A DNA stretch of 6,160 nucleotides from Candidatus Zipacnadia bacterium (GCA_029821255.1 JALGTS010000080.1:1-6160), one strand, 5' to 3'; shown: positions 1 to 5,922, counted from the first letter of the stretch. Program-made: numbers and translations. Notes: generated by a model not told the origin, from the letters alone.

Positions 1-1
1 G

Positions 2-232
2 AATGCCCAGTGGCACTCGGCCACCGTTGTAGGCGAAGGGGAATGGACGCTGGAGCTGGCGATTCCGTGGTCAGTGTTTGGCCTGGAAGGCCCAGGCGAG
101 GGTCTGTGGAGTGCCAACTTCTGCCGGGATCATTTAGCTGGGGAGGAGCAGCTGCAGTGTTCGTCGTGGTCACCGGCACAGGGCGGGTTTCACGACACCT
201 CCAAATTTGGCCATTTGGCCCTGCCTAACTGA
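2..232 (+). CDS. CBM9-like carbohydrate-binding domain, C-terminal part (5' end outside window)
   Basis: Frame 2 is open from the window edge to TGA at 230-232 and gives 76 residues. The pattern is that of the C-terminal half of a CBM9/DOMON-like beta-sandwich: WTLELAIPWSVFGLEG (an 'E.AIPW..fG' strand), then GLWSANFCRD ('W..N..R'), then CSSWSPAQGGFHDTSKFGHL, close to the family ending 'SSWsP..gGFHdP.rFG.L'. Such domains bind sugars on extracellular carbohydrate-active proteins, usually as an appendage of a longer chain, so most of this protein lies upstream of the window. The stop falls directly after the last domain strand, but a coiled-coil reading frame resumes one base out of phase (229 onward), so the stop is probably caused by a one-base deletion near 227-229. 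The family call comes from recognised motifs, not a search. The competing frame 1 reading of the same bases is low-complexity Arg/Gly-rich and is rejected. Confidence 0.6.
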   Translation, partial: NAQWHSATVVGEGEWTLELAIPWSVFGLEGPGEGLWSANFCRDHLAGEEQLQCSSWSPAQGGFHDTSKFGHLALPN

Positions 233-531
233 ATGAACTACTGAAAGCCCAGGTTGCCAAGGCGAGGGAGCAATACCAAGTCGCCGCTCAGCAAGTAGAG
301 GCAATTGCCACCGTCACTGCAGTAGGGGCGCAACGGCTAGGGGACAGGCTGGATCAGGCGGAGGCAGACCTGGCTACGGTCGAGCAGGTAGCCAGCCAGA
401 AGCAGCCCGCAGTGGAGAAGCGGGTTGCGGCCTATGTCAAGACTGAGACAACCCAGAAGGAGATTGGTGACATTCACCAGACAGCCAAAGTCCATCAGGA
501 GAGCGTTGAGAAAGCTTTTTGCGAGCGCTAG
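229..531 (+). pseudogene. Coiled-coil tail of the CBM9-like protein, out of frame and cut by IS630 remnant
   Basis: Frame 1 after the TAA at 226-228 is open for 100 codons to TAG at 529-531 but has no ATG near its start. It begins LNELLKAQVAKAREQYQVAA and continues as an Ala/Gln/Glu/Lys-rich, nearly proline-free helix (e.g. RLDQAEADLATVEQVASQ, HQTAKVHQESVEKA), typical of a coiled coil. With no start codon and the CBM9 frame ending at the same place, the simplest reading is one gene with a single-base deletion: domain end 'FGHLALPN', then 'LNELLKAQ'. The last residues (FCER, then TAG) appear to be read out of the inserted IS630 sequence. Joining the two AAAGCTTT copies (511-518 and 911-918) instead gives SVEKALYQL and a TGA at 929-931. 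Function is unknown; a structural or oligomerising tail is inferred. Confidence 0.5.
511..518. repeat. AAAGCTTT, left copy flanking the IS630 remnant
   Basis: Eight bases identical to 911-918. The word is its own reverse complement, so direct and inverted orientation cannot be told apart. It sits inside the coiled-coil frame (codons for E-K-A). IS630 elements normally duplicate only TA, so this is more likely microhomology at a rearrangement than a classical target duplication; chance is also possible. Confidence 0.45.
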
Positions 532-538
532 TGGAGCG

Positions 539-916
539 TTACTTCTGAATTATGGGGTAAAGGCGCTTGAGTTTAATGCATGCATCTTTAGCAGTAAACC
601 GCCAGTCTATCGTGGCATGCTGGGAATTTCTTTCTGTTTGCCAGGCGGTAACGTGCTGTGTGAGTGCCTCTTTGCTGGGGATGCGTCGGTAGGTGGCTTG
701 ACGGCTGAGGACACTCAGTTCACACTCGGCGATATTGAGCCAACTGTTGTGTTTGGGCGTGTAGTGGATTTGCAGTCTATCCCACAGTTGCTTCGCCTCG
801 GCCAGTGAGAAAGCATTATACGAAGAGGCGGGCGTATGGGTGTTGAGGTTGTCCGTCACTAATGCGATCCGGTCGGCATTGGGATAATGAATATCAACCA
901 GCTGCTGAATAAAGCT
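539..916 (-). pseudogene. IS630-family transposase, C-terminal fragment
   Basis: Read on the - strand, codons run from 916 down to TAA at 539-541, about 125 residues of a protein that is usually about 340-360 long. The fragment carries two DDE-type landmarks: VTDNLNTHTPASSY (the second catalytic Asp in 'DNLNTH') and HYTPKHNSWLNIAECELSVL (the final Glu in 'WLN.AE.E'). It ends with the family tail 'IDWRFTAKDACIKLKRLYP'. Upstream the frame begins FIQQLVDIHYPNADRIAL and meets a stop at 917-919. The N-terminal helix-turn-helix and the first Asp are absent, so it cannot be an active transposase. The GTG at 857-859 is not a meaningful start. The + strand ORF over 425-808 is only its shadow. The family call is strong. 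Confidence 0.9.
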
Positions 917-918
917 TT
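911..918. repeat. AAAGCTTT, right copy flanking the IS630 remnant
   Basis: Matches 511-518 exactly. It marks almost the exact point (914-919) where transposase similarity stops. Downstream of it the coiled-coil frame would continue for three codons (Y-Q-L follow the junction Leu) to TGA at 929-931. Confidence 0.45.
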
Positions 919-978
919 ATACCAGTTATGATGGCAATGCTGCTTGGGAAATCTCCATTTAGAACATTCTGGTGTGAT

Positions 979-986
979 AAGGAAAG
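979..986 (+). promoter_or_regulatory. Ribosome binding site for the DUF4838 gene
   Basis: AAGGAAAG, with AAGGA ending six bases before ATG 990. An in-frame TAA at 978-980 excludes any upstream start. The next in-frame ATG (1056) has no comparable site, so this sequence favours the start at 990, which keeps the hydrophobic N-terminus. No confident promoter was seen in 919-978; TATGAT at 927-932 lacks a matching -35. Confidence 0.6.
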
Positions 987-989
987 GGT

Positions 990-3359
990 ATGGTAATCGT
1001 GTCCGTATGGGTAACAATTGTTGTGGCGGCAGTACTGCTCATCCACCTCAGCACGATGGAATCGTCTGGCATAACACTGGTGCGCGGGGGGCAATCGGAT
1101 TACACGATTGTAATTGATCGGCGCTGCTCACCGTCCGAACAGCACGGGGCCGAAGAACTCCAGATGTTTCTGGAGCAGATCTGTGGCGCCAAACTTCCGA
1201 TCAGGCCAGTAAACGCAACACCAGTAAGTGGCCCGATGATACTGGTAGGTAGCAGTGAAGTTCTGGACCGCCTGCCGGTGGATATTGACTTTGAGGCTCT
1301 GGGCCAGGAGGGTTTTGTAATAAAGACCGTAGGGCCTCATTTGGTGCTAGCCGGTGGTCGGCTGCGGGGCAGTATGTACGCCTGCTATGAGTCTTTGGAC
1401 AAATATTTGGGGTGCCGGTGGTTCACTGCTGGCGGGCCTACCCCACCGGTCAGTCGCATTCCTCGCCAGGAGACTATTGAGTTGCCCCATATAGATTACC
1501 AGAAGATACCAGTTCTGGAATATCGCGAGCCGTTGTACGCTGAGGCCTTTGACGGCGATTGGGCGGCCCGTAATCGTATGAACAGTAGCCAGGCCAGCTT
1601 GGGGCAGGAGCATGGAAGGAAAATAGTCTACAAAGGATTTGTGCATACCTTCTATTCACTGGTGCCTCCCGACAAATACTTCGACGAGCATCCTGAGTAT
1701 TTCTCCGAGATTGATGGTGAACGCACCTGTGAAGGAGCACAGCTCTGTCTAACTAATCCTGAGGTCGTCAAGGTTGCCACTGAAAGTGTTTGCCAATGGC
1801 TACGGGAAGACCCGGAGGCTAATATCGTTTCTGTCTCACAGAACGACAGCTTAGGATATTGCCAGTGTGATAAGTGCCAAGCACTGGCCGAACGCGAAGG
1901 TAGCCAGGCGGGGCCTATACTGCATTTTGTTAACCAAATAGCCGACAATATCAAGGACGAGTTCCCCCATGTGGCAATTGATACGCTGGCTTATGCCTGG
2001 AGCTGCAAACCTCCTCAGTACGTTAAGCCTCGTCCCAATGTCATTGTCCGTTTGTGTAGCATTGATTGCTGTTTTTCGCATCCCCTTGCCATGTGTGATT
2101 TGTATACAAACCGCTTTTTCGAGGAAGATATAATAGGTTGGTCGAAGATTTGCGATCGCTTGTATGTGTGGGATTATGTGACCGACTTTGCCCACTACCT
2201 CCTGCCTTTCCCCAACTTACATAGCCTACAGCCCAATATCAAGTTTTTCGTTGACCATAACGTCAAGGGAGTGTTTGAAGAGGGTAACTATAACGGCGGC
2301 GGGGAGTTTGCTGAGTTGCGCTCATATATTATGGCAAGATGCCTCTGGGATCCTGATTGCGACTGGGAAAAGGAGATGAACGAGTTCCTCCAAGCTTACT
2401 ATGGACCAGCAGCCGGCCCTGTCCATCAATATATTGAAATGCTGCAGACGAAGACGCGAAAAGATAATATTCATATGGACATATGGACACCTCCCACCAC
2501 AGCATATCTAACCGAAAAGATAATCAATAGAGCAGATGAATTGTTTGATAAAGCCGAGACAATGGTGGCGCATGACCCAGTCAAGCTGCTGCGCGTCAAA
2601 AAGGAGCGGCTTTCGGTCGATTATGTTAAGTTATCGCGGGCTGAGGAGTTCTTCCCCACCTGGCAGGAACATGAAGCGGCACTCGAAAACTTCACACAAG
2701 TAGCCAGCGATTGGGGCAACGTATACGTCCGCGAACAAAGACCAATTGAGCCAAGATTGGAGGAGTGGCGAGAACAAGTCAACGTCCGTAAACAAAGAGC
2801 CGAAGGTGAGGTTGGCATATATCCATTGCCGGACACCTGGAAACTCACCATTGATCCGGACAACGTTGGTGTAGCAGAAAAGTGGTTTGAAAGTTCCTTT
2901 GATGATAGGCGGTGGCCGATAGTGCACATTGACCAAGGGGGAGGCTGGGAGCATCAATTTCCTGGCGATACCAAGTCTTCTCCCCCTGTCATTTCTGGCT
3001 ATACCGGTTTTGGCTGGTATCGCCAAAAATTTAGGGTTCCTTCGGAACTGCAGCAGCGCCGGTTTGTCTATCTTTACTTCAGTGCGGTAGATGAAGATGC
3101 TTACATCTATCTGAATGAGGAATTCGTCTATGAGCATAGCTGCGCCTCAACTGATCTGCGCCCTCAGATTATCCGGACGACCCCATTTGCCTTAGACGCC
3201 GGGCCTTATCTGAAGTATGGCCACATAAATACAATCGCAGTACGCGTCTATAATCGTCGGCGCACGGGCGGTGTGTACAAACCCGTCTACCTCATTGGCG
3301 CAGATTGCGAGATGAAGGTGGAGAGGATTAAGGCATTGGTCCAGCAAAGAGGTAAGTAG
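990..3359 (+). CDS. DUF4838 (GH163-type) putative glycoside hydrolase, exported or membrane-anchored
   Basis: This is the only intact full-length gene here (789 aa, stop TAG). Residues 2-20 are hydrophobic (MVIVSVWVTIVVAAVLLIHL) without a lipobox Cys, suggesting a signal anchor or atypical signal peptide. About 28-165 resembles the N-terminal domain of GH67 alpha-glucuronidases (ITLVRGGQSDYTIVID, then SPSEQHGAEELQMFLEQICG). About 175-485 is the DUF4838 core: HTFYSLVPPDKYFDEHPEYF (220-239), LCLTNPEV (252-259), the hallmark SQNDSLGYCQCDKC with C291/C293/C296 (283-296), VWDYVTDF (393-400) and VFEEGNYNGGGEF (428-440). About 500-605 is helical. About 612-775 looks like a GH2-type galactose-binding jelly roll (WFESSFDDRRWP, YTGFGWYRQKFRVP, DEDAYIYLNEEFVYEH). 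DUF4838 proteins have, to my knowledge, been assigned to CAZy GH163 with endo-beta-N-acetylglucosaminidase activity on N-glycans. That substrate is not demonstrable here and many environmental members are uncharacterised. A CBM9-like gene lies just upstream on the same strand. Confidence 0.88.
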   Translation: MVIVSVWVTIVVAAVLLIHLSTMESSGITLVRGGQSDYTIVIDRRCSPSEQHGAEELQMFLEQICGAKLPIRPVNATPVSGPMILVGSSEVLDRLPVDIDFEALGQEGFVIKTVGPHLVLAGGRLRGSMYACYESLDKYLGCRWFTAGGPTPPVSRIPRQETIELPHIDYQKIPVLEYREPLYAEAFDGDWAARNRMNSSQASLGQEHGRKIVYKGFVHTFYSLVPPDKYFDEHPEYFSEIDGERTCEGAQLCLTNPEVVKVATESVCQWLREDPEANIVSVSQNDSLGYCQCDKCQALAEREGSQAGPILHFVNQIADNIKDEFPHVAIDTLAYAWSCKPPQYVKPRPNVIVRLCSIDCCFSHPLAMCDLYTNRFFEEDIIGWSKICDRLYVWDYVTDFAHYLLPFPNLHSLQPNIKFFVDHNVKGVFEEGNYNGGGEFAELRSYIMARCLWDPDCDWEKEMNEFLQAYYGPAAGPVHQYIEMLQTKTRKDNIHMDIWTPPTTAYLTEKIINRADELFDKAETMVAHDPVKLLRVKKERLSVDYVKLSRAEEFFPTWQEHEAALENFTQVASDWGNVYVREQRPIEPRLEEWREQVNVRKQRAEGEVGIYPLPDTWKLTIDPDNVGVAEKWFESSFDDRRWPIVHIDQGGGWEHQFPGDTKSSPPVISGYTGFGWYRQKFRVPSELQQRRFVYLYFSAVDEDAYIYLNEEFVYEHSCASTDLRPQIIRTTPFALDAGPYLKYGHINTIAVRVYNRRRTGGVYKPVYLIGADCEMKVERIKALVQQRGK

Positions 3360-3372
3360 AGTTGGCTGCAGC

Positions 3373-3379
3373 AGGAGGA
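3373..3379 (+). promoter_or_regulatory. Strong Shine-Dalgarno AGGAGGA
   Basis: A near-perfect Shine-Dalgarno ending four bases before ATG 3384 and starting 14 bases after the DUF4838 stop codon. It is better than the DUF4838 site itself, which argues that a translated gene once began at 3384 in the same operon. Confidence 0.5.
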
Positions 3380-3383
3380 ATTA

Positions 3384-3446
3384 ATGCAGGATACAGAAAA
3401 TGTTAGACACAGGAACAAAGTATATGGAACAATCCCGGGAATATAG
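3384..3446 (+). CDS. Short ORF after DUF4838, possibly the broken 5' end of a third operon gene
   Basis: ATG at 3384 follows AGGAGGA and opens 20 codons (MQDTENVRHRNKVYGTIPGI) to TAG at 3444-3446. It starts 25 bases after the DUF4838 stop, a normal operon distance. The product is not recognisable. In another frame the same stretch ends NNPGNIEILDTSLEA, with stop TAG at 3473-3475, which looks at least as protein-like, so a frameshift within a lost gene is possible. I cannot tell whether it is a true small gene, a truncated gene head or chance. The Shine-Dalgarno is the main support. Confidence 0.3.
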   Translation: MQDTENVRHRNKVYGTIPGI

Positions 3447-3740
3447 AGATTCTTGATACTTCGCTGGAGGCGTAGGTAGTAGGGAAGCGATGGCGAAATC
3501 ATTACAATACGGGAGGCCCCACATTGCACTTGACTACCGACCACCGGCGCCGAAAGCACTTCAGTCATGGCCTCCAGCTTGGTCTTCCGCCTCAGCTCTT
3601 GGCCCTCGCTGTAGCGGCCCTGGGATTAACATAACAGATGGTACCACAAATGGAGCAGGTCAATGTAATGGTGTGCTTACTATCACCGAGCATGTCCTGT
3701 TTTAAGTGGGAAGTGGGACGGCTCTCTGATAGTGCGACGT
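3447..3740. other. Intergenic/degenerate stretch between the DUF4838 operon and the IS256 remnant
   Basis: No convincing gene. A + strand ORF 3490-3705 (71 aa, MAKSLQYGRPHIALDYRPP...) is proline-rich, has only a weak GGAAG upstream and matches nothing I know. The - strand holds a 33-codon ORF at 3592-3693 with a CxxC pair (see separate entry), followed in a shifted frame by a basic stretch SEGQELRRKTKLEAMTEVLS (about 3560-3620). The part next to 3741 (about 3700-3740) should contain the transposase-distal terminus of the IS256 element, but no partner inverted repeat remains to prove it. Confidence 0.4.
3592..3693 (-). CDS. Very small ORF with CxxC zinc-ribbon-like motif, probably a fragment
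   Basis: On the - strand, ATG at 3691-3693 opens 33 codons to TGA at 3592-3594. It contains HTITLTCSICGTICYVNP, that is C-S-I-C plus another Cys four residues on, resembling half of a zinc ribbon. The second half of a ribbon is not visible. After the stop a shifted frame continues with basic helical sequence (ELRRKTKLEAMTEVLS), so this may be a frameshifted N-terminus of a larger lost protein, for example a transposase zinc finger. No clear Shine-Dalgarno. Function not assigned. Confidence 0.2.
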   Translation of the reverse strand: MLGDSKHTITLTCSICGTICYVNPRAATARAKS

Positions 3741-4156
3741 TTAGGCCACCCTCACCTCCTCGCTTAGCTGATCTTCGTCAAGCGCGGCATTGAGCATCCA
3801 CAAGTCCCGATAACCCATTACGCAATTGAAGGCTTTTTCAGCGTCCAAGTAGGCCGCTGCTGCCCAGCGCAAGACCATCTGGCCGTTGCGCCAGTTAGTG
3901 ACCCGACCAGTACGCGATCGCACCCCGGCGGTGGGACTCTCCACGATGTTAGTGGTACCCAGGCAGCGGCGTAGGGTAGCACGCAGCCCCAGACGGTTGA
4001 TAGTGAAAGTCTCCTCCAAACCTTCACGTAAGCTGGCTGGCGCGCTGGCGGATACTCGCTGTCCAGCCAATCGGCCTGCTGTTTGAGCTTGGCCATGCCC
4101 TCTTTGGCTTCCAGCCGATAAGCTGCTTGTAGTACCGACTTGCCCTGCTTTTTCAA
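3741..4156 (-). pseudogene. IS256-family (mutator-type) transposase, C-terminal fragment with frameshift
   Basis: Read on the - strand, similarity starts near 4141 with SVLQAAYRLEAKEGMAKLKQ and ADWLDSEYP in one frame, then moves to a second frame at about 4036-4046 to give ASLREGLEETFTINRLGL, TTNIVESPTAGVRSRTGRV, NWRNGQMVLRWAAAAYLDAE and the end KAFNCVMGYRDLWMLNAAL, stopping at TAA 3741-3743. These match the C-terminal third of the IS256 subgroup with 'SLREGLEETLT..RLGL', 'TTN.IES' (thought to hold the third acidic residue) and 'WR.GQM.LRW.AA...AE..F'. Usual length is about 400 aa; only about 135 remain, and the N-terminal two thirds with both catalytic Asp are missing. A one-base change around 4036-4046 splits the remainder. 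The element is dead. At its truncated end it abuts an unrelated TPR gene fragment on the same strand. Confidence 0.87.
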
Positions 4157-4170
4157 CTTTCCACTGCCTT

Positions 4171-4524
4171 TGGGACAATCTCATAGCGCTCAGGTGTCTC
4201 CAGTACCGGTCGGTAGGCCACCGTCATGCGCAGCCCACACCCACTCTCCACCGCCGCCCAGTAGGCTCTCACATCAGACTCGCTCACTTTCCACAACGCA
4301 TTGAAGAAATCGACATTCGCCAGTAAGCCGTAGAGCCTCTGCTATTCGTGGGCCTGGGCGAGCTGCCAGGGCAACTCCTCGAGCTTGCGCGGGCATCGGC
4401 CTGCGTCCTGAAAGTGGTTAGCCACTTGCAGGTGCCAGGCGGGATCGTCGGCGCTGTCCCAGTAACGGCTCACTATGGCCCGCTGCAAGGCTAGCAGCCT
4501 GTTGGAGAACCTCCTCAAGTGTGA
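4171..4524 (-). pseudogene. Fragment of an NPHP3/NACHT-type TPR-repeat protein with nonsense codon
   Basis: On the - strand one frame runs from 4524 to about 4171 and reads SRYWDSADDPAWHLQVANHF, then CPRKLEELPWQLAQAHE, a TAG (4342-4344), then QRLYGLLANVDFFNALWKVS, ESDVRAYWAAVESGCGLRM and AYRPVLETPERYE. This is the segment that follows the NACHT/AAA-type ATPase in nephrocystin-3/TEP1-like bacterial TPR proteins ('PRKxEELPWQLA.AGEWxRLYDLLADLxFFxALWE...' and 'VKAYWAxVE'). The TAG sits where the family has Trp (HE-W-QRLY), so TGG to TAG is the likely change. Such proteins are large intracellular regulatory or defence-like STAND proteins. Both the ATPase and the TPR array are missing: the 5' side is cut at the IS1182 terminus (4525) and the 3' side joins the IS256 fragment somewhere within 4141-4180. 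Nothing functional remains. The family call rests on recognised motifs. Confidence 0.65.
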
Positions 4525-4534
4525 GCAAATATGG
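4525..4534 (+). repeat. Left terminal inverted repeat of the IS1182 element (GCAAATATGG)
   Basis: Ten bases perfectly inverted relative to 5913-5922 and located 15 bases before the transposase ATG. TATGAT directly after it (4535-4540) could act as a -10 box, but no good -35 stands at the right distance. Confidence 0.6.
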
Positions 4535-4549
4535 TATGATGTAAGTACT

Positions 4550-5873
4550 ATGAAGACATTTAAGGACTACAACCCCGATCAGCAGTTTCTGTTGCCCCCG
4601 ACATCAATGACTGGTTGGGGGAGGGGCATCTGGCCTACTTCATCCAGGATGTGGTCGGAGAACTGGATCTTTCGGTGATGTACGCTGACCATGAGTCTGA
4701 CTGTGGCCAGCCAGCCTACGATCCGCAGATGATGGTCGGCTTGCTGCTATACGGCTATTGTGTGGGCATAGTTAGCTCCCGCAAGCTGGAGCGGGCCACC
4801 CACGAACAGGTGCCTTTCCGACTGCTTACTGCCGACCAGGATCCCGACCATGACACGATCTGCACTTTCCGGTGCCGGCATCTGGAAGCGCTCTCTGAGC
4901 TGTTCGTGCAGGTGCTACGTCTTTGTCAGCAGGCTGGTTTGGTAAAGTTTGGCCATGTGGCGCTCGACGGCACCAAGATGCAGGCCAATGCTTCCAAGCA
5001 TAAAGCCATGAGCTACGGGCGAATGAAGCAGGAGATTGCCCGCCTGGAGGGAGAAGTAGAGCAATTACTAAGCGAAGCAGAAGCCGTCGACAGCCCTGAA
5101 GATGAGCAATATGGCGTAGGTAATCGTGGCGATGAGCTACCCGAGGAGTTGCGCTATCGTCAGCAACGCCTGGAACGGATCCGTCAGGCCAAAGCAGCGT
5201 TAGAAGCGCAGGTCCGGCACCGGCAACAGAGTAAAACAGATGATGACGATGATTCAGACGAACACGCGGCAGTGGATAGCGACAGGCCGCCACCGACGCC
5301 GGAAGATCGGGCGCAACGCAACTTCACTGACCCGGAGTCACGGATACTGAAAGACAGCGCTACTAAAGCTTTTGTCCAGGCTTACAATTGTCAGACAGCA
5401 GTTGAGGACACCACGCAAGTGATAGTGGCCGCCGACACTACGCAGCAAGCCAACGACAAGCAGCAGATTGCGCCGATGACCGAGCAAGTGCAGAAAAACA
5501 CCGCTAAGCTACCCAGGGAAGTTAGTGCTGACGCCGGGTATTTCAGCAAAGCTAACGTCGAACATCTCACCAACAGTGGCATAGACCCGTACATTGCGAC
5601 CAAACAGCGTAGACATACTGATAAGTCAGCGCCTCCACCACGGGGACGAATTCCGCAAGATGCAACCATCAAAGAACATGGCTCGTAAGTTACGTACTAA
5701 AGCCGGACAGAGCACCTACAAGAAGCGCCGTCAGACGGTCGAACCGGTCTTTGGGCAGATCAAGGAGGCCAGAGGGTTCCGTAGGTTGTTGCTACGCCGA
5801 ATGGCGACTGATATGTCTGTGTCACAACCTGCTGAAGCTATTTCGCAGCAAGGCGCTGGCGAAAGTAACGTAA
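4550..5873 (+). pseudogene. IS1182-family transposase, three frame lesions
   Basis: The protein can be rebuilt across three frames. Frame 2 from ATG 4550: MKTFKDYNPDQQFLLPP. Frame 1: DINDWLGEGHLAYFIQDV (from about 4600), GQPAYDPQMMVGLLLYGYCV, GHVALDGTKMQANASKHKAM with catalytic Asp 4966-4968, a charged linker, QRNFTDPESRILKD and SADAGYFS with Asp 5530-5532. Frame 2: MARKLRTKAGQ (from 5678), then TVEPVFGQIKEARGFR with Glu 5741-5743. Frame 3: EWRLICLCHNLLKLFRSKAL to TAA 5871-5873. Lesion 1 is one base missing in the C run 4595-4599. Lesion 2 lies near 5677, where 'KERMARK' is expected (two bases missing or one extra). Lesion 3 near 5795-5800 removes about six residues normally found between 'FLLRG' and 'EW'. 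All three DDE residues survive, so inactivation is by indels. The family normally has a single ORF of about 450 codons. The longest uninterrupted piece is 4615-5688, whose apparent ATG is internal. Confidence 0.92.
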
Positions 5874-5912
5874 ACAAGGAGTAGAGGGTGTACTGTCCGT
5901 CCATCTTTCAGC

Positions 5913-5922
5913 CCATATTTGC
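5913..5922 (-). repeat. Right terminal inverted repeat of the IS1182 element (CCATATTTGC)
   Basis: Perfect inverse of 4525-4534, 39 bases beyond the reconstructed transposase stop codon, a sensible distance for the right end of this family. Confidence 0.6.

Larger units (their letters stand above)
519..918 (-). mobile_element. IS630-family element remnant (transposase 3' end plus one terminus)
   Basis: About 400 bases of mobile-element DNA bounded by the two AAAGCTTT words. The transposase-distal terminus should lie in 519-538, between the flanking coiled-coil gene and the transposase stop. The other terminus has been lost, so inverted repeats cannot be confirmed and the outer limits are estimates. 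It interrupts a + strand gene in antisense orientation. Confidence 0.6.
4525..5922 (+). mobile_element. IS1182-family insertion sequence, nearly full length, inactivated
   Basis: About 1.4 kb enclosing an IS1182 transposase pseudogene, with GCAAATATGG at 4525-4534 and its exact reverse complement at 5913-5922 as candidate terminal inverted repeats. The left terminus falls exactly where the NPHP3-like fragment stops. Flanks (GTGA on the left, AAAC on the right) show no target duplication, and the right flank is not the expected upstream part of the interrupted TPR gene. A rearrangement after insertion, or incorrectly placed ends, must be considered. Confidence 0.7.

Noticed and set aside
10..228. 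72-codon + strand ORF starting at 10
   Set aside because: Arg/Gly-rich composition with no domain pattern. The overlapping frame 2 carries clear CBM9-like motifs, so this is its shadow.
425..808. 127-codon + strand ORF
   Set aside because: It lies antisense to the strongly recognisable IS630 transposase fragment and has no family pattern.
894..1094. 66-codon - strand ORF upstream of and overlapping the DUF4838 start
   Set aside because: Overlaps the signal region of DUF4838 in antisense and shows no recognisable motif; not continuous with the IS630 frame, which meets a stop at 917-919.
2631..3137. 168-codon - strand ORF inside DUF4838
   Set aside because: Antisense shadow of the jelly-roll region. 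No ribosome site or domain motif, and the + strand protein is well supported.
4475..4549. Extension of the IS1182 transposase upstream to the ATG at 4475
   Set aside because: The extra codons lie outside the left inverted repeat (4525-4534) and over the antisense TPR fragment. Family proteins begin near MKTFKDYNP, so ATG 4550 is preferred.
4826..5293. 155-codon - strand ORF inside the IS1182 transposase
   Set aside because: Shadow of the charged linker region of the transposase; composition rich in Arg, Ala and His without family features.
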